A stretch of 15,667 nt of DNA from MTP4 sp9310u (lineage in GTDB: Archaea; Halobacteriota; Methanosarcinia; Methanosarcinales; Methanosarcinaceae): the NCBI GenBank assembly GCA_030627005.1, contig DAOUSW010000089.1, positions 1 to 15,667 on the forward strand, in the 5' to 3' direction. Below, piece by piece: positions 6,401 to 13,711 of this stretch. Each line of letters starts with the position of its first letter. Position 1 is the first letter of the stretch. Below the pieces are notes generated by a model. It searched no databases and was not told the DNA's origin. It saw only the letters and a list, made by a program, of their open reading frames with translations. The translations under genes were made by a program, and so were the position numbers.

Positions 6401-6991
6401 TTATGGAACAGCAATCCTGTAAATCTCCACTTCGATAATTTCTCGCTCTTTTTTGTGGAAATCAAAAGTCCGTTTGATGGGAAACTTTGCAACGTAAGAA
6501 TGTGTAATGACCGCAGGCTTAATGAACTTTTGGATAAAAGCAAGACTTCCGCGATTGTGGATTGAGTATATAACCTCGCTAGTTCTTAACGCTGCCGAAA
6601 GAAAGGGCCTGTCCTTGCCTTTGACCCTGGCCCCGAAAGGAGGGTTCATAAGCGTGGTTTTGACATGTCCGGTTACTTCCGAAACGTCCAAACAGACAAA
6701 TTCGACCTCTACTCCTAACTTTTCGGCATTATTTTTTGCAACCTCGAGGGCTTTTGGATCCAGATCATATCCCACGGCCTTTTCCGCTCCCAGGAGCTTT
6801 GCCCCTATTGCCAGGATTCCGGTCCCGCAGCCCAGGTCCTGGACCGAAGTTTCAAGGTCCCCCTGCATATAAGCAAAATGCAGGATTTCCGCAGCCAGGA
6901 GAGCAGGAGTCGGATATTGCTCAAGCTCGAGTTCGGGCTCTGCAAAGCCCTCGATTTCCTCCAGCAGCATTTCAAGTTTTCTCTGTTTCAT
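6401..6991 (-). CDS. METTL5-like RNA N6-adenine methyltransferase
   Basis: A 196-aa class I SAM-dependent methyltransferase. SAM-binding motif I is DLGCGTGIL at residues 52-60, the acidic motif II is GYDLDPKAL at 74-82, and the catalytic motif is NPPFG at 116-120, typical of N6-adenine (amino) methylation. The N-terminal EQYPTPALLAAEIL (24-37) and the overall length match the archaeal METTL5 family (COG2263, predicted RNA methylase), whose eukaryotic member makes m6A in small-subunit rRNA. An rRNA substrate here is inferred from homology. The ATG at 6991 has no Shine-Dalgarno sequence, but a strong TATA box lies about 24 bp upstream, so the mRNA is probably leaderless. It sits between dph2 and csl4 on the same strand, with its own promoter. 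Confidence 0.88.
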   Translation of the reverse strand: MKQRKLEMLLEEIEGFAEPELELEQYPTPALLAAEILHFAYMQGDLETSVQDLGCGTGILAIGAKLLGAEKAVGYDLDPKALEVAKNNAEKLGVEVEFVCLDVSEVTGHVKTTLMNPPFGARVKGKDRPFLSAALRTSEVIYSIHNRGSLAFIQKFIKPAVITHSYVAKFPIKRTFDFHKKEREIIEVEIYRIAVP

Positions 6992-7009
6992 TTTGCTTCA
7001 TCATACATT

Positions 7010-7021
7010 ATAAATATATAC
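7010..7021 (-). promoter_or_regulatory. TATA box of the METTL5-like gene
   Basis: Minus-strand TATATATTTATA, centred about 24 bp before the ATG at 6991. The predicted transcription start falls at or next to the start codon, and no ribosome binding site precedes that codon. Confidence 0.6.
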
Positions 7022-7054
7022 CTGTCCGCCTGAAAATTAAGGGTAAAATCCAGG

Positions 7055-7114
7055 TTCTGTTTCAGCTTCGATGGATCTGTTTCAGCTTCGATGGTTCTGT
7101 TTCAGCTGCAACGG
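7055..7114. repeat. 20-bp tandem repeat, 3 copies, spanning the dph2 stop codon
   Basis: Units at 7055-7074, 7075-7094 and 7095-7114 read TTCTGTTTCAGCTTCGATGG with one to four changes. The last copy and part of the middle one are inside dph2 and encode its final residues (LKQNHRS); the stop codon lies in the middle copy. The array lies in the short gap between dph2 and the METTL5-like gene. Confidence 0.9.
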
Positions 7115-8113
7115 CTCTTCCGTGATTTCATCCAGTACAAGATCTTCCCATTCCCGTATTCCTAGTACGATCTCAAACTCCTGGGGGGTTAGCATCGGGG
7201 CAGGAAAGCGTCCGACCTCATCAACAGCCAGCCTGGGACAGGCGGTATTTATGAAAGCGCCCACCTTGAACTGGAGCATCTGGTCGGGCGTCACCAGGTC
7301 AATCAGGATAAGATGAGCCTCTTTTCCGTGCTTTTTTGCAAGCTTTTTAAGGGAAGTTGCCAGGTCCATTCTTGCCTGTCCGTTTTTGCTCGAGACGATT
7401 ATCCCGAAAACTTCCGCGTCAAGGGATTTGGCGATAACCGCACTCCGCTGCCTGAGCACCCTGGAAGGATCGACTTCCCGGACTTCCACGGAGAAAGGGT
7501 CTGCAGCAAGAACGCGCTTTTTTGTGGAAAGGGCTACGCCCAGGGGGTGGAAATCCCCGCTTCCTATATATAAGTACTCATCACAGGCTTCTGCCCTTGC
7601 AGTTGAAAAGTTGCAGCCCAGCACCTGCCCGGGGTAGGCAAGCCTGGAATCCCCGCGCTCGAGCACGCAGGTCTTCCCCGGGGCTTCGAGCACTTTGCAG
7701 GCCTCGGGAAGCTTATGCACATGCTGGACAGTGCTTATCAGCCCGATCCTCTGACCCCGCAGCTCCGAAAGAGCCTTTTCAACCACAGGCAGGACGTCTA
7801 CCGCAGAGCGAGCCTCGATGAAGTAGACCTTCTCGGAGAGTTTCGTGTCCTCAAGTTCGGCATGCCCGAAATGGAAAAAGAGGTCAACGTACCCGAGCAG
7901 GGTCCGGTCCAGGTCACAAGCCCCGAAACAGGGGTCTCCGGAAATGATAATTTCCACTCCCGTAGCCTCTTCGACCAACCTTGCAAGTTCCGGGCCTTTT
8001 CGCTTGAGTCCTTCAGGGAACTGGAAGCCCACGACTTTTGCGCCCGTGTCCCGGATCACATCGATGAGATAATCAAGCCTGAAATCAAAAGCTTCACTTA
8101 GAACAACAGACAT
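7082..8113 (-). CDS. dph2: 2-(3-amino-3-carboxypropyl)histidine synthase (diphthamide synthesis)
   Basis: A 343-aa archaeal Dph2, an unusual radical-SAM-type [4Fe-4S] enzyme that transfers the 3-amino-3-carboxypropyl group of SAM to a histidine of elongation factor 2, the first step of diphthamide formation. The three cysteine sites that hold the cluster are visible: GDPCFGACD (Cys62/Cys66), VLGCNFS (Cys167) and NTACPRLA (Cys292). GFQFPEGL near residue 30 is also typical. Start choice: ATG at 8113 has GGAG nine bases upstream; a longer frame would need a TTG at 8146 inside hpt. Its first 20 bp overlap the end of hpt, so the two genes are probably translationally coupled. Its C-terminus is encoded by a 20-bp tandem repeat. 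Confidence 0.93.
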   Translation of the reverse strand: MSVVLSEAFDFRLDYLIDVIRDTGAKVVGFQFPEGLKRKGPELARLVEEATGVEIIISGDPCFGACDLDRTLLGYVDLFFHFGHAELEDTKLSEKVYFIEARSAVDVLPVVEKALSELRGQRIGLISTVQHVHKLPEACKVLEAPGKTCVLERGDSRLAYPGQVLGCNFSTARAEACDEYLYIGSGDFHPLGVALSTKKRVLAADPFSVEVREVDPSRVLRQRSAVIAKSLDAEVFGIIVSSKNGQARMDLATSLKKLAKKHGKEAHLILIDLVTPDQMLQFKVGAFINTACPRLAVDEVGRFPAPMLTPQEFEIVLGIREWEDLVLDEITEEPLQLKQNHRS

Positions 8114-8663
8114 CCTTGATCTCCACACCTTTCTCGCTAACATCAATGGTGACTAGAATCTTGGGCTCAACACCAAGTTCCTTTAACTTCAGGAAACCTT
8201 CCCCACGCCCGATAACCGAGACAACGTCCAGGACCTCGACGCCCATCTTCTTGAGGGCATTAACCAGGGCAAGGAGAGTTCCCCCGGTACTGATAACATC
8301 GTCCACTATCAGGACACGATCCCCTTTCTTTAAGCCGTTAATATAGAGAGCTCCTTTCGAGTATCCGGTACTCTGGGAAAGTTCGACCTCCCCTTCAAGG
8401 AAATAGGGACGCTTACGGACAATAGTGAGAGGCAGTCCCGTTTTCAGGGACAGGGCATTTGCCACCGGGATGCCCATGGCTTCAACCGTGAGGACGGTAT
8501 CCACGTCCATGTTGGCGATTTCCAGGATATAATCGGAAATTTCTTCCACCAGAAGGGGGTCAATTGACGGTACGCCGTCCGAAATGGGATGGATGAAGTA
8601 ATTATACTCTCCTCGTTTGATCACAGGAGCATTCAAAAGTGAACTTGTCAGTCTTTCAAGCAT
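8094..8663 (-). CDS. hpt: Hypoxanthine phosphoribosyltransferase, archaeal type
   Basis: A 189-aa type I phosphoribosyltransferase for purine salvage (hypoxanthine, possibly guanine, plus PRPP to IMP or GMP). The PRPP-binding motif VLIVDDVISTGGT is at residues 117-129, the PPi-loop region EAMGIPVANALSL at 61-73 and a KRPYFLEGE segment at 84-92. It resembles adenine-type PRTs in architecture, as archaeal HPRTs do, so adenine specificity is an alternative. It opens the minus-strand block and overlaps dph2 by 20 bp. A TATA-like box (ATTTATATCT, minus strand, about 8713-8722) lies 50-60 bp upstream of the ATG, implying a leader of roughly 30 nt. The Shine-Dalgarno sequence is weak. Confidence 0.9.
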   Translation of the reverse strand: MLERLTSSLLNAPVIKRGEYNYFIHPISDGVPSIDPLLVEEISDYILEIANMDVDTVLTVEAMGIPVANALSLKTGLPLTIVRKRPYFLEGEVELSQSTGYSKGALYINGLKKGDRVLIVDDVISTGGTLLALVNALKKMGVEVLDVVSVIGRGEGFLKLKELGVEPKILVTIDVSEKGVEIKDVCCSK

Positions 8664-8712
8664 GGTCTTAGCTCTTTTTGGCTGTAGGAATATTCGCTAG
8701 ATAATGAAGATG

Positions 8713-8722
8713 AGATATAAAT
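8713..8722 (-). promoter_or_regulatory. TATA box of the hpt-dph2 operon
   Basis: Minus-strand ATTTATATCT, about 55 bp before the hpt ATG at 8663. Initiation would be expected near 8690-8695. It is the best TATA-like match in the 426-bp gap upstream of hpt. Confidence 0.5.
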
Positions 8723-9068
8723 GATATTGTCCTTCGGACCTCAAAACATATTTTTATGTCTCAGGGAGTATTGCCTTCCCGAAACCATCCCGAAAACAGA
8801 AAGAACGGATAAGCTATCAGGGAAAACAAACCGAATTCGGGAAACATCTAAGTAATTGATATAATTTTGGATTTCCGATTCCTTTCTACTTTATGCAAGG
8901 AACTTATATTAAATAATTATTTCAGTGCCAATAAATTTAAAGACACCGGGGACAGGGGAGTTCCGGAAGAAACGTGGAGTATAAAGTAAAAAAATAGAAC
9001 CATGAAAAGAAAAAGAAAAAATCAGGGTGAAGAGAAGAAAATAAAAAAAGAAAAAGGAAAAAGTGTCC
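8723..9068. other. Spacer between hpt and the FmdE-domain gene
   Basis: About 350 bp with no supported gene. It is A+T-rich, and from about 8985 to 9060 is nearly pure A/G on the plus strand, which gives the minus-strand transcript leaving the FmdE-domain gene a long pyrimidine/U-rich tail. Confidence 0.6.
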
Positions 9069-9081
9069 CGGCTGCCAGCCG
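9040..9081 (-). terminator. Terminator of the FmdE-domain gene
   Basis: On the minus strand, CGGCT-GGC-AGCCG (9069-9081) lies nine bases after the stop codon and is followed by a T-rich run down to about 9040. This has the form of a classic intrinsic terminator, although archaea mainly need the T run. Confidence 0.65.
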
Positions 9082-9089
9082 TATCGATT

Positions 9090-10220
9090 TCAGGCCTTTG
9101 CCTTGATTTTGGCCTCATTCACCCACTGACCCATTCCGGGAATTCCGTTTTTCGAAGGGTTGGCTTTCCCTGCCGGATTGAGCAGCCCGAGTACCACGTA
9201 GGGGTTAGTGTCGGCCTGCTTCATTTCATTCAGGGTATCAGCATCAATGTCGATAACCGCAATTTCATAAACAAGCTCTTCCTGGCCCCAATTTTCCTTA
9301 TCCATCAGCCAGAGGTCCATCAGGTACTTTGAAACCCAGGCAGGGTCGCCATCCTGAGCTCCGCATCCCTCATTGACCGGGGTAAAATCAAAGCCCAGCA
9401 CCACTGCCTTTATAGTCCCGGCATTTTTGTCCGTAACCACGAAGATTCCGGCGGGAGATCCACCGAGAGGTTCTTTTTCTTCAGCAGTAAGATCGGATAC
9501 CCAGAGACCTTTTGTTCCGGGAGTTGCGTCCCAGCGCTTTATGAAAACATCTTCCTTACACCAGACAGGGCAGGAGAAAACAGTGTAACTCACACCGTCC
9601 CCAAGAGGGTAGTTATCTTCCACCCAGTTTGCAAGGACGTAACCGCTGGAGACTCCGGGGCAGAAGTGGTTGTGCAGTTCCAGGCACTGCATTAGTTCGT
9701 AATCGAGTTCCCCTGTAGCCCAGGCGTTGGCGATGGTCACTATGGCAAATTCTCGGCCTTTGAATACCTTTTCAGATATCTTTCCATTCCACGCAGCCCT
9801 GGAATCCGCATCAGCGGCAAGTTCCTCAAAGTTGATATTTTCCGTTACCCGATAGCTGATTTCTTCCACATCTCCATAGGAGACCTCAATAAAAACACAG
9901 TCTCCAGTGCTCTTATTAAAGAAAGCAAACCAGAGAGGACTGTTCCTCGGGTTCTGGACTACCAGGAGATTCTTCGTATACAGGAGCCCATTACCATAAA
10001 ACTCTGCATAGAAATCATCAAGGAAAACATAAGACTCGGCAGGGGAACCAATGTCCGTTATGATAAGAATATTTTCTGCATCAAGCCCTCCGAGTTCTTC
10101 CCCGGCAACATCATAAACCTGAGCCATCAACCCGTCATCTCCTGCCGATGCAGGCAGGGCAAGCAACAAGAAAACAAGTGCAACAAAGCACGTAAAGTGC
10201 AGCATTTTCAATTGTTTCAT
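9090..10220 (-). CDS. Exported protein with FmdE domain
   Basis: A 376-aa protein. Residues 1-26 form a Sec signal peptide (MKQLKMLHFT, hydrophobic core, ALPASAG). Residues 27-150 are an unrecognised domain. From about 160 comes an FmdE-type domain, with its metal-site motif ELHNHFCPGVSSGYVLANW (181-199) and a later FSCPVWCKED (215-224). FmdE is named for a protein encoded with molybdenum formylmethanofuran dehydrogenase, a cytoplasmic enzyme of methanogenesis. An exported FmdE domain must do something else, perhaps bind a metal or cofactor outside the membrane; this is inference. Start: ATG at 10220 has GGAGAG five bases upstream, better than a TTG at 10241. The gene is monocistronic, with a terminator at 9040-9081 and an inverted repeat upstream. 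Confidence 0.82.
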   Translation of the reverse strand: MKQLKMLHFTCFVALVFLLLALPASAGDDGLMAQVYDVAGEELGGLDAENILIITDIGSPAESYVFLDDFYAEFYGNGLLYTKNLLVVQNPRNSPLWFAFFNKSTGDCVFIEVSYGDVEEISYRVTENINFEELAADADSRAAWNGKISEKVFKGREFAIVTIANAWATGELDYELMQCLELHNHFCPGVSSGYVLANWVEDNYPLGDGVSYTVFSCPVWCKEDVFIKRWDATPGTKGLWVSDLTAEEKEPLGGSPAGIFVVTDKNAGTIKAVVLGFDFTPVNEGCGAQDGDPAWVSKYLMDLWLMDKENWGQEELVYEIAVIDIDADTLNEMKQADTNPYVVLGLLNPAGKANPSKNGIPGMGQWVNEAKIKAKA

Positions 10221-10495
10221 ACTAACTCTCCAAATATTCAAACGTCAAATCCACAGAATGAAGTTTCAAGACCCCGGAAGCATAAAATGATATGAAACCC
10301 GAGTCAACATATGAAAAGGGAATAAATTCGCAATTATGCATATTAAAAAAATAAATAATATGCACAATTATTACAAATAAATAGTAAAGTAATACATAAA
10401 CATTACTAATTTATCCAAAAATATGTCACAGCGAAAAAATAAAAAATAGAAAATAGAGAAATGTGAATAAAAATTAATAGAGCAAAAACCAGAGA
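10221..10495. other. Upstream region of the FmdE-domain gene
   Basis: A+T-rich non-coding DNA between the FmdE-domain gene and the polypurine tract beyond cofD. It contains the 13-bp-arm inverted repeat at 10332-10369 and several candidate TATA stretches, none clearly best. Confidence 0.5.
10332..10369. promoter_or_regulatory. Operator-like inverted repeat
   Basis: AATTATGCATATT (10332-10344) and AATATGCACAATT (10357-10369) are inverted copies with one mismatch in 13 positions, separated by 12 bp of A/T. The centre lies about 130 bp upstream of the FmdE-domain gene's ATG. The size and symmetry suit a dimeric DNA-binding protein; the region is A/T-rich, so chance is possible. Confidence 0.45.
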
Positions 10496-10670
10496 AAAAA
10501 GGAGAAGGGAAAGGAAGGGAAAGGAAGGGAAAGGAAGGAAGGAAGGGAAGGGAAAGGAAGGGAAGGGAAAGGAAGGGAAGGGAAAGGAAGGAAAGATAAC
10601 GGAAGGAAAGGGAAAGGAAGGAAAGGGAAAGGAAGGAAAGGGAAAGGAAGGAAAGGGAAAGGAAAGGAAA
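10496..10670. repeat. Polypurine tract of GGAAA/GGAAG repeats
   Basis: About 170 bp almost entirely of A and G on the plus strand (the only pyrimidines are at about 10597-10600). Early parts repeat GGAAAGGAAG; the later part has a 14-bp period, AAGGAAGGAAAGGG. It begins 29 bp beyond the cofD stop codon, so the cofD transcript would end in a long U/C-rich run. Mirror symmetry makes triplex (H-DNA) formation conceivable. Confidence 0.92.
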
Positions 10671-10698
10671 AATAAGATATAAAGAAACTTTTCAGGCT

Positions 10699-11622
10699 TC
10701 AGTCCATTTCATCGAAGATTTTCAGCACGATCTCTGCAAGTTCCATGCTCTTTTCCCGCGAAGTCATGAGAGTATCCGCCCTGGAAGCCGGGCACCCGAT
10801 CTTTTCGAAGGCGTACTCATCTGCGCTGTCCATTTCATCGAAGATGAAGGCATCAAGGAAGTCCTGGTAGTATTCCGCAACTCCGACAGAGGAGACCTCA
10901 AGCCCGCAGGCTTGCATGAGTTTGCCTGCGGGTCCGCTTACCGGAGCGTTCCCGATAATAGGGCTGAGAGCAAGGACTTTTTTCTGTTTCAGGAGGTATT
11001 TCATCCCGGGCAGAGAGATTATCGGGCCGATGCTTGTAATAGGGTTGCTCGGGCCGATCAGGACCTGTTCATCGTTTTCAAAGGCTTCGAGCACTTTTTC
11101 CGGGATTGAGGCTTCGGAACCTCCCCGGATATCCACTCCGAGGACCTCGGGTTCCCCATGCTTTCCGACCCAGAAGTCCTGGAAATGCATTGTTCCTTCC
11201 GGGGTCTCGATGTAAGTGGAAACGCGATCATCCGACATTGGTAGGATTTTTGCCCCGATATTGAAAAGGGAGGTGAGCTTTTCGGTTGCCTCACTTAAGG
11301 TGGCCCCGTCCCTGAGCAGGTTCGAGCGGATGATATGGGTTGAACGGTCCCGGTCACCGAGCTTCATCCCCTCATCTATCCCGAGTTCCTGCATGCGTTC
11401 GTGGGTCCGGAAAGTGTCGCCTTCGATTCCCCACCACTTTTTCCGGTCGATCTGGTCTGAGAAGAGGTAGAGCACTGTATCCAGGTCAGGAGAAATGAGG
11501 TTTCCCGAGACCCAGAGGTCTTCGGCAGTGTTCACAACAACGGTCAGTTCATCGGGAGGGAGAAATTCCCTGAGCCCGTCAAGGAGTTTAGGAGTTCCGG
11601 TACCGCCTGAAAATATAATCAT
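10699..11622 (-). CDS. cofD: LPPG:Fo 2-phospho-L-lactate transferase
   Basis: A 307-aa enzyme that joins the activated 2-phospho-L-lactate group (LPPG) to the deazaflavin Fo to make F420-0, a late step of coenzyme F420 synthesis. Length and sequence match archaeal CofD. Motifs: the N-terminal nucleotide-binding SGGTGTPKLLDGL (residues 5-17), VVNTAEDLWVSG (28-39), the family SPDLDTVLY region (44-52), and GPSNPITSIGPI in the C-terminal half. The ATG at 11622 has only a weak GGGA ribosome binding site; no clear TATA box was found. It is divergent from the HD-domain gene with 250 bp between them, and its neighbours give no F420 context. It is followed by the polypurine tract. Confidence 0.95.
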   Translation of the reverse strand: MIIFSGGTGTPKLLDGLREFLPPDELTVVVNTAEDLWVSGNLISPDLDTVLYLFSDQIDRKKWWGIEGDTFRTHERMQELGIDEGMKLGDRDRSTHIIRSNLLRDGATLSEATEKLTSLFNIGAKILPMSDDRVSTYIETPEGTMHFQDFWVGKHGEPEVLGVDIRGGSEASIPEKVLEAFENDEQVLIGPSNPITSIGPIISLPGMKYLLKQKKVLALSPIIGNAPVSGPAGKLMQACGLEVSSVGVAEYYQDFLDAFIFDEMDSADEYAFEKIGCPASRADTLMTSREKSMELAEIVLKIFDEMD

Positions 11623-11664
11623 GATAATTCCCTAATTCCTATTTACCCAATCAGGATTGGTTCA

Positions 11665-11756
11665 ACTTTGGATTCAATGTTTGATCAATTATGGATTCAA
11701 CGTTTGATCAACTTTGGATTCAAAGCTTGATCAATCATGGATTAAACTTTTGGATG
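11665..11756. repeat. 23-bp tandem repeat, 4 copies, in the cofD/HD intergenic region
   Basis: Units start at 11665, 11688, 11711 and 11734. The consensus is AyyrTGGATTCAAnGyTTGATCA, and the fourth copy is degraded. Each good unit contains TTGATCAA across the unit boundary, a palindrome. The array occupies the shared upstream region of two divergent genes. Confidence 0.88.
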
Positions 11757-11847
11757 GAATGTTCTGCTTTCCGGGTTTCGCCTTCGTTTTCGCCCGGGAA
11801 AAGAATCGATTGCAAAACCGATTGTATTAGGAATAATAGAAACGGCA

Positions 11848-11855
11848 ATATATAA
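11848..11855 (+). promoter_or_regulatory. TATA box of the HD-domain gene
   Basis: ATATATAA, centred about 21 bp before the ATG at 11873. There is no Shine-Dalgarno sequence between them, so the mRNA is probably leaderless or starts at the tandem ATGATG. Confidence 0.55.
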
Positions 11856-11872
11856 TGACATCTGTCTAAAGA

Positions 11873-13072
11873 ATGATGAAGGTCGTCCTTGATCCCGTGC
11901 ATGGTTATATCGAACTGGACGAGATTGTCCAGGAAATTCTGGCTACCCCCCAGATGCAGCGCCTCAGGAGGGTCAGGCAGCTTGGCTATTCCGACCTCGT
12001 CTACCCCGGAGCAAACCACACCCGTTTCGAACACTCCCTGGGGGTTATGCACCTCGCCTCCATACTCATGAAAAACGTCAACACCGTAGAGGAGGAGAAG
12101 AAGAACGAACTGAGAGCAGCATCCCTTCTGCACGATGTAGGACACGGCCCCTTTTCCCACGTGACCGAGAACATCATCGACAAATACACCCGGCGCAGGC
12201 ACGACGACGTGAGGGAAATCCTCGGGAAGGGAGAAATAAAAGATGTGCTGGACAAATTTGGCCTTTCCCCCGGGAACCTCGCAAAACACATCAAGGGGGA
12301 GACCTCAATCGGGCAGATCCTGAGCAGCGAGATTGACGTGGACAGGATGGACTACCTGGTCCGGGACGCCCACTATACAGGGGTTGCCTTCGGGGTCGTG
12401 GACTATAACCGCCTGATCAACCAGATGCAGTTTTATGAAAACAGGCTTGTCGTGGCCCAGGGAGGGCTGAAAGCCGCAGAGTCCTTACTGGTATCCCGCT
12501 TCTGGATGAACACTTCCGTTTATTATCATCACGTAACCAGGATCTCGGAAGCCATGTGTTCTACAGCCGTTGAAGATATGATCGAAAACGGGGAACTGGA
12601 CCCTGCCGGGCTCAGGCAGATGGACGACATTGACCTTGTAGCTGCCATGCGGAAATCCAGGGGACACGGGGGGGAACTTGCAAGAAGGCTGGATTCCCGC
12701 CAGCTCTACAAACGCGCACTCTATGCAGGGCTGGACGCGGTTGGAAAAAGCGTGCTCAAACACCGCGGCAAGACTACCAGGGTGGAAAACGAGATTGCAG
12801 AACTCGCAGGCGTGGACCCGAAAGACATCCTGGTAGATATCCCTAAAATGCCGGAGATGCTGGAAATGCGAGCGCTGATAAAGACCGACAGCCGGATGGT
12901 CCCCCTGAACGAAGCATCTCATTTCGTCTCCATCCTGCAGCAAGCCCACATGGACAATTGGAGGATGGGAGTCTACTGCCCGAAAGAGCACTGTGAAGCT
13001 GTTGGCAAAGCTGCAAGAGAAGTCTTTGACGTTAAAAAGACTATAAAACAATTCAAACTGAGCGACCTCTAA
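11873..13072 (+). CDS. HD-domain phosphohydrolase, SAMHD1/dGTPase-like (COG1078)
   Basis: A 399-aa metal-dependent phosphohydrolase of the group that includes SAMHD1 and bacterial dNTPases. The metal ligands can be assigned: His54 (RFEHSLGV), His87-Asp88 (LLHDVGHGPFSH) and Asp157 (EIDVDRMDYLVRD). The residues around Asp157, including DYLVRDAHYTG, match SAMHD1 closely, so dNTP triphosphohydrolase activity is likely, though the substrate cannot be read from sequence. The N-terminus DPVHGYIEL... QRLRRVRQLG is the usual beginning of the family, which supports the ATG at 11873 (a second ATG follows immediately). No ribosome binding site; a TATA box lies about 21 bp upstream. A T-rich stretch at about 13143-13160 may end the transcript. 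Confidence 0.9.
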   Translation: MMKVVLDPVHGYIELDEIVQEILATPQMQRLRRVRQLGYSDLVYPGANHTRFEHSLGVMHLASILMKNVNTVEEEKKNELRAASLLHDVGHGPFSHVTENIIDKYTRRRHDDVREILGKGEIKDVLDKFGLSPGNLAKHIKGETSIGQILSSEIDVDRMDYLVRDAHYTGVAFGVVDYNRLINQMQFYENRLVVAQGGLKAAESLLVSRFWMNTSVYYHHVTRISEAMCSTAVEDMIENGELDPAGLRQMDDIDLVAAMRKSRGHGGELARRLDSRQLYKRALYAGLDAVGKSVLKHRGKTTRVENEIAELAGVDPKDILVDIPKMPEMLEMRALIKTDSRMVPLNEASHFVSILQQAHMDNWRMGVYCPKEHCEAVGKAAREVFDVKKTIKQFKLSDL

Positions 13073-13248
13073 GAAAGTCCTGAAGATGAAACAGGACATG
13101 AAACCGGAGATAAACAATCCGGGAAAAAACGGGAAAGATCAGACTTTTTTGAAAGATTTTTGCAACCAGGGTACTGAAGGGTCCTGAAAGTCGGGGTCTC
13201 GGATCCCTGAAAGTTCAAAACTCAGAAAGTTAAGAACTCTTGAAAGCC

Positions 13249-13264
13249 GGGGCTTCAAAGCCCC
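13249..13264 (+). promoter_or_regulatory. Small hairpin before the lpdD-ubiX promoter
   Basis: GGGGCT-TCAA-AGCCCC is a perfect 6-bp stem with a 4-nt loop, directly upstream of a TATA-like CTTAATAA at 13272-13279. It may be the end of the upstream transcript or a protein site; there is no T tract right after it. Confidence 0.4.
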
Positions 13265-13330
13265 TGATAAACTTAATAACCTTTTATGGTTAAGATTCCC
13301 TTAAAGAAAAAAGTTTGGAGGGGCAGATTT

Positions 13331-13711
13331 TTGTTCCGGATTACAAGGAAAGTAGGCCGAGCCGAACTCATACTTGATGCGAAAAAACTGGGAGACGACT
13401 ACCTGCTGACCCTGATGGGCGGAAAAGAGCATGCTGGGGCAGTTGCCGTAGGAGTTTTTGACGAAAAAAGCCGGAGAGCAAGCTCGTCCGTAATCAGCCT
13501 CCCCGGACACAGGGAAGAACAGATCGCCCTGCAGGGTGCCAGGCATGTGAGTAAGGCGACCCGGCAAACAACGGTGTTCATTGTCGGGATCCACCTGGAC
13601 GACATTACCCCGGAAGAAATAATGGATACTGTTTCGGTTTCGGACGAAATGGTAAAAAGCTTCATCACCTTCTACGAAAGAACAAACAACACAGTGGGGC
13701 AGAAGAAATAA
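13331..13711 (+). CDS. Prenylated-flavin chaperone, LpdD-like
   Basis: A 126-aa protein of the LpdD-like family, small partners of UbiD-type decarboxylases thought to help deliver or insert prenylated FMN. Family-like segments: LGDDYLLTLMGG, HAGAVAVG, ISLPGHREEQIAL and VGIHLDDITPEEI. The gene directly precedes ubiX and overlaps it by one base (TAATG), which strongly supports the assignment. Start choice: TTG at 13331 has GGAGGGG at 13317-13323 with a 7-nt spacer. The longer frame from ATG at 13286 (MVKIPLKKKVWRGR added) has no ribosome binding site and would begin upstream of the transcription start expected from the TATA-like box at 13272-13279. The ATG start remains possible. Confidence 0.75.
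   Translation: MFRITRKVGRAELILDAKKLGDDYLLTLMGGKEHAGAVAVGVFDEKSRRASSSVISLPGHREEQIALQGARHVSKATRQTTVFIVGIHLDDITPEEIMDTVSVSDEMVKSFITFYERTNNTVGQKK

Noticed and set aside
6182..6565. Plus-strand frame across the 26-bp array
   Set aside because: The unit length is not a multiple of three, and the second half is antisense to the methyltransferase gene.
11735..12289. Minus-strand frame antisense to the HD-domain gene
   Set aside because: The HD gene on the plus strand has complete catalytic motifs; the antisense frame has none.
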